64,000 bases of DNA from Paenibacillus sp. 32352 (GTDB lineage: Bacteria; Bacillota; Bacilli; Paenibacillales; NBRC-103111). Positions 36,797-45,074 of this stretch are shown in pieces. The stretch is from NCBI RefSeq assembly GCF_002042965.1, contig NZ_MZNT01000012.1, positions 238,921 to 302,920 on the forward strand, given 5' to 3'. Under the pieces are notes generated by a model, which worked only from the letters and a program-made list of their open reading frames with translations, made no database searches and was not told the origin of the DNA. How positions within the stretch are numbered: the first letter of the stretch is position 1; every line of letters begins with the position of its first letter. The position numbers were made by a program, and so were the translations under genes.

Positions 36797-38113
36797 ATGG
36801 TAAAAGTGTATGGGAAAGCTGTAATTGGCGCGGCTTCGTTACTCTTATTCTCAAATGTAATGCTTGGATGCAGCAATGATAAGGAAGCGATACTGAACAC
36901 CGAAGGCAATACCGGAAAGCCGAAAGAGCCGATCACGTTAACCATTTTTAACGGGCAGCCCGGGGCTTTGAATTTTGAGAGTTTGGGAATTACTGAAGCG
37001 ATCAAGAAGAAGTTTCCCCATATCACGCTGAACATCATTCTCAGAGATCCCAAAAGTACGGACTATAAGGATCTAATTGCCGGGGGAACGCTGCCTGATA
37101 TTATTTATGAATCCGCCAGCTTTACGGTAGACCGCATCATTCAGAACGGATTTCAATACGATTTGCAGGAGCTCGTGAAAAAAAATAACTTCAATCTCCA
37201 GCAATTTGAACCGAACGTACTCGCGCAAACCCAAAATGCCAACGGCGAAGGAAAGCTGTACGGCCTTCCGTTTACGATGAACCGGTATGCCTTATTTTAT
37301 AATAAAGATATATTCGATAAGTTTGGCGTTGCTTATCCGAAAGACGGCATGACATGGGATGAAGTCTACGACCTGGCGAAAAAAGTAACGCGTGTGGAAC
37401 AAGGAACGACCTATATGGGCTTCGCCGCTATACCGAATAATATGATGCTGAACAATCAGCTCTCCTTAAGTCCTTTGGATCCGAGGGAAGATAAGGCGGT
37501 GCTGAATACGGACGGCTGGAAGCTGATGTTCGACAACCTGAAACGGTTCTACGAAATTCCGGATAATGCTCTCGTTCCTACATCCGAGACAGCTAAAGGG
37601 AGTATTGCGATGGCTCTCGAAAGCCATCCGCTCATGATCGGCTGGGTGAAAGCAAACCCAAATTTAAATTGGGACGTCGTTTCGCTGCCTGTTTTAAAGG
37701 AAAAACCGGGCACCGGCTTAAAGCCTGCCACTCTTGCTTTGTTCATTTCCCAAACGTCCAAGTATAAAGATGAAGCGTTCCAAATCGTTTCTTATCTTGT
37801 ATCCGAGCAAGTTCAGACGATGCTTTCCAAACAGGGAGTAGGTACGCCGCTCGTTAACGCTAACGTTAAAAATGCATTCGGCCAAGAGGTGCAGGAGTTG
37901 CAAGGGAAAAATACAGGTGCATTTTATTATTACAAGGATGCACCTCCGTCTCCGTTAAGAGCTGCAGATCTAACGAATGTTAATGTGGATTTCGGCAAGC
38001 CGTTCGGAGATATGGTCAAAAATAAAGCCGACACGAACACTGTACTCCGGCAATTTGAAGAGGCAATCAATCAGGCGATTGCAACGGCTAAGTCGGATAA
38101 GGCTAAAAAATAA
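36797..38113 (+). CDS. Extracellular solute-binding lipoprotein, CUT1 family
   Basis: A 438-residue sugar-binding lipoprotein with lipobox M-L-G-C25. It belongs to the SBP_bac_1 type (TLTIFNGQPGALNFESLG, then GTLPDIIYESASF, and YGLPFTMNRYALFYNKDIF), a different branch from the three longer binding proteins in the window. AAATGGAGG precedes the ATG. No permease genes follow; instead an IS110 relic occupies the next 600 bases, so the permeases may have been lost or lie elsewhere. Position after the GH130-type gene suggests a mannoside ligand, as inference only. Confidence 0.9.
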   Translation: MVKVYGKAVIGAASLLLFSNVMLGCSNDKEAILNTEGNTGKPKEPITLTIFNGQPGALNFESLGITEAIKKKFPHITLNIILRDPKSTDYKDLIAGGTLPDIIYESASFTVDRIIQNGFQYDLQELVKKNNFNLQQFEPNVLAQTQNANGEGKLYGLPFTMNRYALFYNKDIFDKFGVAYPKDGMTWDEVYDLAKKVTRVEQGTTYMGFAAIPNNMMLNNQLSLSPLDPREDKAVLNTDGWKLMFDNLKRFYEIPDNALVPTSETAKGSIAMALESHPLMIGWVKANPNLNWDVVSLPVLKEKPGTGLKPATLALFISQTSKYKDEAFQIVSYLVSEQVQTMLSKQGVGTPLVNANVKNAFGQEVQELQGKNTGAFYYYKDAPPSPLRAADLTNVNVDFGKPFGDMVKNKADTNTVLRQFEEAINQAIATAKSDKAKK

Positions 38114-38197
38114 GACGGATAAATAATGCCATGAAGCACCGGTACGGTCAACCCAGAGGACGGCTTCACAGTTAGTACACACCCTAAATTTCTCATG

Positions 38198-38732
38198 TTG
38201 AGATATGCACACTTGGATCTACGCCAACAAAGGCCACAAGCTTCGTTGCTGCGATTTTCTCTCCGATACCGGGGATCGATTGGATAATCTTATATTCTTC
38301 AACTTCATTTGCAAGGGCATCTATTTTACTTTACGAGTGCCAATAGATGCTCTTTGTAATGAAGCATCATATTGATATACATGCTCATGTTAAATAAATG
38401 ACTTTGGTACGTTGCATTCCGAAATGGATTTCGTGTTGCTGCTGACATTAGAACTTGAGACTTTTCCTTAGCCCATTTTCGGAATGAGATGCACATAAAA
38501 TTGCAATCCTCTCCGTTATTTGAGCTTCACCAGCACTGAGAACAGTTTCAGACGTTGGGAATTCCAACAAGGTTTTTAAAGAGACTACTGAATACAAAAT
38601 CCCGAATACGCCCTTAAACTCCGGAAACACTCGGTCTAATATTGCTTGGAATTGAAGTTTGATCTGAACAAACTGACCCGTTACCGATTCATGCTGTCTT
38701 GTAAGATTTCGAAGGTTTAGTAATTGAATACC
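38198..38732 (-). pseudogene. IS110-family transposase relic
   Basis: On the minus strand, pieces of an IS110-type transposase appear in several frames: LLNLRNLTRQHESVTGQFVQ then AILDRVFPEFKGVFG; SLKTLLEFPTSETVLSAGEA; MSAATRNPFRNATYQSHLF; and YKIIQSIPGIGEKIAATKL joined to VAFVGVDPSVH. The last junction lacks the segment normally separating IPGIGEKIAA from KLVAFAGIDPS, so there is an internal deletion near 38250. At least two frameshifts are present (near 38460 and 38330), and both ends are missing. The element cannot be active. The region 38740-39070 after it contains nothing I can recognise. Confidence 0.85.
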
Positions 38733-39072
38733 TCTTTATTATGAGGTTCCAACGAGTGATGAACCGCATCGTGTTGCAGGGATGCCCGCCAAACAGGTGA
38801 GTGCATTCAAAAGCTAAAGAGGAAGCGGGGAATGTCAGCCCCCGATAAAATACGTCATACATAAAACGGTTGGAGGGAATACCATGAAAGCTGCCATTGG
38901 AGTCGAAATGATCGAATTACAGAGATTGAGGAAGTGAAAAAAAATTTATCCATGGTGGGAAGTCACTGCCGTTCGTCAAATTCAAAATTTCATTTTTCTA
39001 AGCAAGGCTTCTTTATCAAATGATTAAATAATCATATGTATTTATTTACTCCCTCTATTAGTGTGTTTGATT

Positions 39073-39104
39073 CCCTGCAGCGTTCGTGTTGTAGGGCTTT
39101 TTTT
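39073..39104 (+). terminator. Probable intrinsic terminator
   Basis: CCCTGCAGC (39073-39081) pairs with GTTGTAGGG (39088-39096) with two G-T wobbles, followed by seven T. It would insulate the sulfonate-type operon from upstream transcription. Confidence 0.65.
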
Positions 39105-39185
39105 GTTTAACCTGATTAATTGAATTATTCGGAAAATCAAGTATAATGCTGAAACGATTATCCCTTGCGTATCACAATATTAAAG

Positions 39186-39215
39186 TTGACAATTTTTATC
39201 GGATTACCCTATAAT
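39186..39215 (+). promoter_or_regulatory. Sigma-A-type promoter of the sulfonate-type ABC operon
   Basis: TTGACA at 39186-39191 and TATAAT at 39210-39215 are separated by 18 bases. Both boxes match the consensus exactly. The start of translation is 56 bases downstream of the -10 box. Confidence 0.8.
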
Positions 39216-39270
39216 AAATCTCATCTTGTTATTGCACCTATTATTTTTCCAATTGTCTGGAGATTAGAAC

Positions 39271-40050
39271 ATGAAAAAGATTAATAAATGGTATAAAAGC
39301 CAACTCATCCCATGGCTGCTCCCTATCGTAACGATTGTGCTATGGCAAATACTAGGGCAATCCGGCATTATCAGTTCATCCATCCTGCCGACGCCATTGA
39401 AAGTGGTAGACGCGGCCATTCAATTAACGAAGTCCGGTAAACTGCAAGATCATGTTTGGATTAGTACCCAACGCGCTTTAATTGGATTTTTCATTGGAGG
39501 CATCATCGGTTTTATACTTGGCCTCTTAAACGGGACGATTAAAATTTTTGAACGAACAACCGATACCACGATGCAAATGATCCGCACGATTCCCCATTTG
39601 GCGCTGATTCCGCTCGTCATTCTCTGGTTCGGAATTGGGGAATCGGCCAAGATTTTTCTAGTAGCGCTAGGCGTCATGTTCCCTGTATATATCAATACCT
39701 TTAGCGGCATTCAAAATGTGGACCGCAAGCTCATCGAGATGGGAACCGTTTATGGGCTATCAAAATGGAAGTTGTTTGTGAACATTATTTTGCCAGGCGC
39801 CTTGTCTTCCATTCTGGTAGGGATTCGTTATGCGCTAGGTGTCATGTGGATGTCTTTAATTGTGGCGGAGACCATTGGCGCGGATTCAGGAATCGGCTAT
39901 ATGGCAACGAGCGCCCGTGAATTCATGCAAATGGACATCGTCGTGCTCACCATTGTTCTTTACGCGATACTAGGAAAGCTATCTGATGTCATTGCCAAAC
40001 TGTTTGAATACCGATTTTTAAAATGGAATCCTGTTTACCGTAAGAAGTAG
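39271..40050 (+). CDS. ABC transporter permease, SsuC/TauC-type (sulfonate/nitrate family)
   Basis: A 259-residue permease with about six spans, starting LIPWLLPIVTIVLWQILGQSG. The family marker SSILPTPLKVV lies near residue 35. The EAA-type loop, MGTVYGLSKWKLFVNIILPG, is near 150 and is followed by SSILVGIRYALGVMWMSLIVAE, characteristic of sulfonate, taurine and nitrate importers. It is the first gene of a three-gene importer, with ATPase and binding protein following closely. Expression in such operons is usually raised by sulfur limitation; no specific regulatory box was recognised upstream. Confidence 0.92.
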   Translation: MKKINKWYKSQLIPWLLPIVTIVLWQILGQSGIISSSILPTPLKVVDAAIQLTKSGKLQDHVWISTQRALIGFFIGGIIGFILGLLNGTIKIFERTTDTTMQMIRTIPHLALIPLVILWFGIGESAKIFLVALGVMFPVYINTFSGIQNVDRKLIEMGTVYGLSKWKLFVNIILPGALSSILVGIRYALGVMWMSLIVAETIGADSGIGYMATSAREFMQMDIVVLTIVLYAILGKLSDVIAKLFEYRFLKWNPVYRKK

Positions 40051-40078
40051 CCAGCCGAATCATCTGGGGGGTGACGCC

Positions 40079-40774
40079 ATGATCAATATTGAACTGAAAA
40101 ATGTCGGCAAAAGCTACGGCGATAATGAAGTCTTGCATCATATCGATTTATCGATCGAGCAAGGAAGTTTTACGGCCATTGTCGGACGAAGCGGCTGTGG
40201 GAAGAGCACATTGCTTCGAATCATTGCAAGGCTGGAGCAGATTACAAAAGGAGAATTGCTTTTTTCCGGCATAGATTCGGGCGATCCGAAAATCCGGATC
40301 ATGTTCCAAGACGACCGCCTTCTACCCTGGAAAAGCATCATAAAGAACATTGAGCTTGGTGCGGTCAACTCGACCGTCGCAAGCGAGTCCTTGGAAAAGG
40401 TAGGGCTGATTGAGAAACGGCATGATTGGCCTGATCAGCTGTCAGGAGGGCAAAAGCAGCGCATTGCCCTAGCCCGGGCACTCGCAAGCAATCCCGATAT
40501 CCTGCTATTTGACGAGCCGCTTGGCGCTCTTGATGCGCTAACCCGGATTGAAATGCAGAACTTAATTGAAGATCTCTGGCAGCAGCAGAAATTTACCTCC
40601 CTTCTCGTTACCCACGATGTGACGGAGGCTGTACGTTTAGCGGATCGCGTTATCGTGATCGACCGGGGTGCCATTCAGTTGGATGAACGCATTGACTTGC
40701 CAAGACCTCGGGAACGGGGTGACAAGTTTACGGATTATGAGAAGAAAATATTAAATCAAATCTTAGGGGTGTAG
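40079..40774 (+). CDS. ABC transporter ATP-binding protein, SsuB/TauB-type
   Basis: A 231-residue ATPase. Walker A is GRSGCGKST (about residues 36-44), the signature is LSGGQKQR (about 121-128), and Walker B is ILLFDEPLGALD (about 141-152), with the switch His in THDVTEAVRLADR. FQDDRLLPWKSI is the Q-loop block typical of sulfonate/nitrate ATPases. GGGGGTGA precedes the ATG. It energises the permease encoded 28 bases upstream. Confidence 0.94.
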   Translation: MINIELKNVGKSYGDNEVLHHIDLSIEQGSFTAIVGRSGCGKSTLLRIIARLEQITKGELLFSGIDSGDPKIRIMFQDDRLLPWKSIIKNIELGAVNSTVASESLEKVGLIEKRHDWPDQLSGGQKQRIALARALASNPDILLFDEPLGALDALTRIEMQNLIEDLWQQQKFTSLLVTHDVTEAVRLADRVIVIDRGAIQLDERIDLPRPRERGDKFTDYEKKILNQILGV

Positions 40775-40777
40775 AAC

Positions 40778-41806
40778 ATGAAAAAAACATTTTTGATTTC
40801 ACTAGTTGCTATATTTGTTTTGGTTTTAGCGGCTTGCGGAAACGGTTCTTCCGGCAGACCTGCTAACAGTCCTTCAGATAGCGGTTCTACCGGCAGTACG
40901 CCTGCACGCGATCAAAAAGGCGTGATTACGATTGGTTATCAAAAAGGCAATACGCTAAACATATTGAAAGAACACGGGAATTTAGATAAAGCATTGAGTG
41001 AGAAAGGTTACAAAGTAGAATGGAAGGTCTTCCCTACCGGAACGGTACTGCTTGAGGCGTTAAACACGAATAATATTGACTTCGGACATGCATCGGACGG
41101 CAACGCTGTATTTATGCAAGCCGGCGGACATCCGCTCAACTATGTCGCATCCGAATCTCCGTATCCGAAAGGTGTCGCGATCGTCGTCAAAGAAGATTCC
41201 AAGATTCAAAGCGTTATTGATTTGAAAGGCAAAACGATCGGCGTCACCAAAGGCGGCAACCAGCATTACTTGCTCTTAGTCGCTTTGGAAAAAGCAGGCG
41301 TTTCCTTGAACGACGTAACCATCAAGTTCTATAAAGATGCTGCGGAAGGCTTGGCCGCATTTACGAAAGGTGAGTTCGACGCCTATGGCACATGGGATCC
41401 GTACCTAGCCATTGTAGAAAACACATTAAAAACGCGCACCATTGTCGATGGAACCGGCAATTCGGAAAATCGAACATTCTATTTTGCGACCAAAGATCTG
41501 TTGAACAAAAAACCGGAAGTCGTGAAGATGATTCTTGAAGAACTGCAAAATGCCGATAAGTGGGCCAATGAAAATAAACAAGAGATTTCGAAAATCCTAT
41601 CCACCGAGTTAGGGTTGGACGTAGCGCCTATTCAAAAAGCCAATGATCGACGTACATTCGGCGTTCAACAGATTGATGATGCGGTTGTGACAAGCCAACA
41701 AAAATTGGCCGACAAATTTTTTGAGGCAGGACTGCTGAGCGCAAAAATTAACATCAAAGACGCCGTTCAAATCGACAAGTCCCTCATTCCAAACAACGTC
41801 AAATAA
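40778..41806 (+). CDS. Aliphatic sulfonate-type ABC substrate-binding lipoprotein
   Basis: A 342-residue lipoprotein with lipobox L-A-A-C20 and a serine/glycine tether. The mature part starts ITIGYQKGNTLNILKEHGNL and follows the SsuA/NMT1-like pattern: FPTGTVLLEALNTNNIDFGH, KGKTIGVTKGGNQHYLLL, and AYGTWDPYLA. It begins 3 bases after the ATPase gene, so the three genes are one unit. The ligand is probably an alkanesulfonate; taurine or another organosulfur compound is possible. Confidence 0.92.
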   Translation: MKKTFLISLVAIFVLVLAACGNGSSGRPANSPSDSGSTGSTPARDQKGVITIGYQKGNTLNILKEHGNLDKALSEKGYKVEWKVFPTGTVLLEALNTNNIDFGHASDGNAVFMQAGGHPLNYVASESPYPKGVAIVVKEDSKIQSVIDLKGKTIGVTKGGNQHYLLLVALEKAGVSLNDVTIKFYKDAAEGLAAFTKGEFDAYGTWDPYLAIVENTLKTRTIVDGTGNSENRTFYFATKDLLNKKPEVVKMILEELQNADKWANENKQEISKILSTELGLDVAPIQKANDRRTFGVQQIDDAVVTSQQKLADKFFEAGLLSAKINIKDAVQIDKSLIPNNVK

Positions 41807-41819
41807 AGGAGATCTGAAC

Positions 41820-42338
41820 ATGACCCAAGTGATCGAAAATGCATTTTTGAGCTATGGTAAGGAAAATGCGCCTGTAAAAGTAGAAGTGTTTCTGAACCTG
41901 GCGTGCCCGTATTGCGCAACATTCTTTCAAGCAGCCGACGAAACATTGACCTCTTATACCGAGAACGGACAAGTTCAATATGTGGTGAAGCATTATGACA
42001 AACCGCGCGAAATGCTTTTATATGGAACGTTGGCGAACGCATTCTTAGATTATAAAGATCCGCAGCGAGTCTATGAGCTTATGAAGGATTTATTCGCCAA
42101 ACAAAGCCAGTGGAGCGAGTCCGACAGCCATTCGATTAAAAAGCTGCTAACCGAAGAGTACAGATTACAAGAACAACCAGATAATATTGACTTAAGCTTA
42201 AAAATCACAGCAGAAGCCATTAAACGTCATGTGAAGATGGTACCGACGGTATTCATTAACGGCAAGGAGTTCCAATACCCCGTTGAAATTGATGCAAGCG
42301 GGTTAAAACAGGAAGTCGAACAGGCTTTGGCAAAGTGA
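41820..42338 (+). CDS. DsbA/thioredoxin-like protein with CPYC motif
   Basis: A 172-residue thioredoxin-fold protein. AAGGAGAT precedes the ATG. The active-site motif is C29-P-Y-C32 in FLNLACPYCATFF, and the cis-proline region is KMVPTVFINGKEF near residue 140. There is no signal peptide or membrane anchor, so it probably acts in the cytoplasm, unlike most DsbA proteins. It starts 13 bases after the sulfonate-type binding protein and is the last gene before a terminator, so it appears to be part of the operon. A role in redox handling of sulfur compounds is plausible but inferred. Confidence 0.85.
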   Translation: MTQVIENAFLSYGKENAPVKVEVFLNLACPYCATFFQAADETLTSYTENGQVQYVVKHYDKPREMLLYGTLANAFLDYKDPQRVYELMKDLFAKQSQWSESDSHSIKKLLTEEYRLQEQPDNIDLSLKITAEAIKRHVKMVPTVFINGKEFQYPVEIDASGLKQEVEQALAK

Positions 42339-42343
42339 AGCAG

Positions 42344-42376
42344 AAATCCCCGAAACCATTTAAGTTGCGGGGATTT
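42344..42376 (+). terminator. Hairpin right after the DsbA-like gene
   Basis: AAATCCCCG (42344-42352) pairs with CGGGGATTT (42368-42376). It lacks a T run and may act with the stronger terminator at 42463. Confidence 0.5.
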
Positions 42377-42462
42377 GCCTATATGTGGGACAGAATGAGC
42401 TGTCGTACGAAAAATGAAACCGGAAAAGCGAGTTGCCCGATTTGACGTAGGACAACCGTTGC

Positions 42463-42509
42463 AAGATCGCTCTCCTCACTGCTTATTCAGGGGAATAGCG
42501 ATCTTTTTT
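42463..42509 (+). terminator. Intrinsic terminator
   Basis: AAGATCGCT (42463-42471) pairs with AGCGATCTT (42497-42505) followed by T to 42509. It ends the sulfonate-type operon. Confidence 0.75.
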
Positions 42510-42575
42510 CTGTAACCTTCTCGGTTTGTTTAATGGTCCCTAATTATACTTATAGCGCCTGCTTAGTCGTTTGTA

Positions 42576-42893
42576 TTACAGCCAGGTTCTGATGGAGTAT
42601 GCCCCAAAATTTAAAACTAACAGAATTAATAAAATGATATTTAGCATTTGCATTTTATCGAGAGGGTGGTGGGGCATCCAACGAATATTTGCCCCTACGT
42701 TTAAAGCATAAATAATGACTAACGGAAGAAACAAGCAGGAATAGGGGGCTGCTATACGTCTGGCATGTTTTAGTTGATGCGTTCTATCACTATAAATTTG
42801 CGGTCGTTCTTCGCCTTCTGAATATTCACGACTCCTTAGGGTCCATTTTTGTGTTTTGCTAACGTGATAAAGATTAACTCCGCGTTCCTCCAT
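42576..42893 (-). CDS. Small hypothetical membrane protein
   Basis: A 105-residue frame on the minus strand. The first 45 residues are charged and hydrophilic; two hydrophobic segments follow (CLFLPLVIIYALNVGAN and MLNIILLILLVLNFGAY), so it looks like a two-span membrane protein with a cytoplasmic N-terminus. No ribosome binding site stands out before the ATG, so the start is uncertain. I recognise no family. It is isolated between a terminator and a hairpin repeat. Confidence 0.5.
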   Translation of the reverse strand: MEERGVNLYHVSKTQKWTLRSREYSEGEERPQIYSDRTHQLKHARRIAAPYSCLFLPLVIIYALNVGANIRWMPHHPLDKMQMLNIILLILLVLNFGAYSIRTWL

Positions 42894-42927
42894 TAAACGA
42901 AAGTTAGGATGGATGTATGCTCCTGAT

Positions 42928-43042
42928 GTCGGGTGACAAGATCATTATCTCATTAATTGCCGCGTAAATCGCGGCTTTTTGATTTTATGGGATAAAGTTC
43001 TTGTCAAACTTCAATGACAAGAACTTTATCCCATTCCCGACG
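42928..43042 (+). repeat. Hairpin repeat (MITE/IS21-end-like)
   Basis: The segment starts TGTCGGGTGACAAG and ends TTTATCCCATTCCCGAC. It contains a small GC-rich hairpin with T run (CCGCGTAAATCGCGG, TTTTT) and then a perfect 18-base stem, GGGATAAAGTTCTTGTCA pairing with TGACAAGAACTTTATCCC. It closely matches the copy at 63705-63850 but lacks that copy's last repeat unit. The next 280 bases, up to the promoter at 43321, show no gene I can support. Confidence 0.7.
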
Positions 43043-43320
43043 GATCACGATGACACAATTTCACCTGCATTTTAGCATAGCTCAGGCACAGCAGACTCAT
43101 GTCGGCCTACGATCGCGGCTACAACCAACGCCACGACCCGAACGGAGCTCCGGGGTAGGTCTAAGCTTCCTAACACTTCCTCCAGCGAATGTCCCAAATC
43201 GTCACGACAAACAACATACACTTGCTCTCATTTTTGAAAAAAGTTTTTCTACGAGAGGGAATAAGCAGCTTGATAGACTTCTAAACTAAATTAACGATTA
43301 ACAAATCATATAATACCCAC

Positions 43321-43349
43321 TTGACAACGCGGAATTATGGGACTATATT
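43321..43349 (+). promoter_or_regulatory. Promoter of the urocanase-like/DUF917 operon
   Basis: TTGACA at 43321-43326 and TATATT at 43344-43349 are 17 bases apart. The AT-rich palindrome at 43372 lies just downstream, near the start of the transcript. Confidence 0.7.
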
Positions 43350-43371
43350 AATTTCAACATCTTTTATATTT

Positions 43372-43398
43372 GATAATTAATTATCGATTAATGATAAT
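43372..43398. promoter_or_regulatory. AT-rich palindromic operator candidate
   Basis: GATAATTAATTATC (43372-43385) is a perfect 14-base palindrome, and its right half forms a second inverted repeat with GATAAT at 43393-43398. The position, about 20-45 bases after the -10 box and before the ribosome binding site, suits a repressor. The IclR protein at 48699 is the obvious candidate. Confidence 0.5.
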
Positions 43399-43419
43399 TT
43401 TGTTAGAGGGGGTTGGCTT

Positions 43420-45048
43420 TTGATTCTCGCACAACGTGGTTATGAGCTTCGCTGTAAAGGCTGGAGGCAAGAAGCGCTCTTAAGAATGCTGGAGAATGTT
43501 CTAGAGAACGGGGAGAACCAAGACCAGTTGGTTGTCTATGCTTCCTTTGCCAAAGCAGCTCGGAATTGGGCATCCTATCATGCTATTGTCGATACGCTAC
43601 GGGGATTGGAGGACGATGAAACTCTGGTCATTCAATCAGGCAAGCCGATTGGGGTATTCAAGACGCATCCTTTTGCTCCGCTTGTCATCATGGCTAATGG
43701 AAACTTGGTAGGCAAATGGGCCACCAGTGCCAAATTCTATGAATTAGAGCAGAAAGGACTCCTAATTTGGGGAGGATTAACCGCTGCAGCTTGGCAGTAC
43801 ATAGGTTCACAAGGCGTACTTCAAGGAACCTACGAAATTTTTTCATCGATTGCCCGATTGCATTTTAATGGAAGCTTGTCAGGCAGGTTTATTTTGACCG
43901 CAGGCTTAGGCGGTATGGGAGGAGCTCAACCGTTAGCAGGGGTCATGGCCAAAGCAGCCATTTTATGCGTGGAAATCAACGAGGAGAAAATTAATCGGCG
44001 CTTAGAAACCGGCTATTTGCAGAGAAAGACGCATGATTTGAACGAAGCGCTGCGCTGGATTGTAGAAGCGAAGGAAAAGCGGGAAAGCATCTCCGTTGGT
44101 TTGCGGGGCAATGCCTCTGATATTTATCAGCAGCTGCTGGCGCAAGGAATCATCCCGGATATCGTCACGGATCAAACAGCGGCTCATGATTTGAAATACG
44201 GCTACGTTCCTGTCGGTTATACATTCGAAGATTGGTTAAAGGCGAGGGATAAGGATGCGGATGCGCTGGCAATTGAAGCTGGAAGCTCCATTGCCTCTCA
44301 AGTTGCAACGATGCTGGAATTTCAAAAGAGAGGCTCTATCGTATTCGACAACGGCAATAATATCCGCACACAGGCAAAGGAGTTCGGCGTAGAGAATGCA
44401 TTTGAAATTCCGATCTTCACCGAAGCCTATCTGAGACCCTTGTTCGCACAAGGAATAGGTCCTTTTCGCTGGGTGGCGCTATCCGGAAATCCGGAAGATA
44501 TCCAAATAATCGATGATTACATTCTGAGTACGTACAGCGACAGCGAGATCATATCGAACTGGATTGCACTGGCGAAGGAGCATGTTAAGTTCCAAGGCCT
44601 ACCTGCACGGATCGCCTGGTTCGGCCATGAGCAAAGATCACAGCTGGCGATAGCTGTGAATCGATTAGTCCGCGAGGGAATCATCGGACCGATTTCTTTT
44701 TCACGCGATCACTTGGACGCAGGAGCCATGACACATCCGAACATCATGACTGAGCGAATGAAGGATGGAAGTGACGCCATTACGGATTGGCCGCTTTTGA
44801 ATGCGATGCTTAACTGTTCCTCGATGGCCGACCTGGTGGCGATTCATTCCGGGGGTGGGGGCTACACGGGGTATATGACGAGCGCCGGAGTAACCGTCGT
44901 AGCTGATGGAACAGAAGCAGCTGATACAAGACTCAAATATGCTTTGGATAACGATACGGGTATGGGGGTGCTGCGTTATGCCGATGCCGGCTATGAAGAG
45001 TCGTTCAAGGTGATCCGCGACAGCGGTCTCCGACGAATTGATTTGTAA
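43420..45048 (+). CDS. Urocanase paralogue, probably a (S-methyl) thiourocanate hydratase
   Basis: A 542-residue HutU-family protein starting at TTG after AGAGGGGG. Family blocks are clear: VQSGKP-like VIQSGKPIGVFKTHP, the NAD-binding TAGLGGMGGAQPLAG, TDQTAAHD, VFDNGNNIR, and DAGYE near the end. Yet the active site differs from true urocanases: the canonical DHLDCGSV is DHLDAGAM here, so the well-known cysteine is Ala434; MTAGSWIYIGSQG is LTAAAWQYIGSQG; and HHGGGVGMG is IHSGGGGYTG. No histidine ammonia-lyase, HutI or HutG gene is nearby; a DUF917 gene follows after 26 bases. I infer that it hydrates a modified urocanate, most likely thiourocanate or its S-methyl form. Plain urocanase activity is the less likely alternative. 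Confidence 0.82.
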   Translation: MILAQRGYELRCKGWRQEALLRMLENVLENGENQDQLVVYASFAKAARNWASYHAIVDTLRGLEDDETLVIQSGKPIGVFKTHPFAPLVIMANGNLVGKWATSAKFYELEQKGLLIWGGLTAAAWQYIGSQGVLQGTYEIFSSIARLHFNGSLSGRFILTAGLGGMGGAQPLAGVMAKAAILCVEINEEKINRRLETGYLQRKTHDLNEALRWIVEAKEKRESISVGLRGNASDIYQQLLAQGIIPDIVTDQTAAHDLKYGYVPVGYTFEDWLKARDKDADALAIEAGSSIASQVATMLEFQKRGSIVFDNGNNIRTQAKEFGVENAFEIPIFTEAYLRPLFAQGIGPFRWVALSGNPEDIQIIDDYILSTYSDSEIISNWIALAKEHVKFQGLPARIAWFGHEQRSQLAIAVNRLVREGIIGPISFSRDHLDAGAMTHPNIMTERMKDGSDAITDWPLLNAMLNCSSMADLVAIHSGGGGYTGYMTSAGVTVVADGTEAADTRLKYALDNDTGMGVLRYADAGYEESFKVIRDSGLRRIDL

Positions 45049-45074
45049 GCTTATGAACTTATTGGGAGGTTTAT

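Noticed and set aside
38883..38936. Short frame MKAAIGVEMIELQRLRK after a ribosome-binding-like TTGGAGGG
   Set aside because: It ends after 17 codons and could not be linked to any family.
43014..43289. Possible 91-codon gene before the urocanase-like operon
   Set aside because: It begins inside a hairpin repeat, has no ribosome binding site and shows no recognisable domain; a minus-strand reading also looked weakly protein-like but could not be supported.
43420..45048. Simple assignment as hutU of the histidine pathway
   Set aside because: The active-site blocks differ from true urocanases and no other hut gene is present, so a plain histidine-utilisation call would be misleading.
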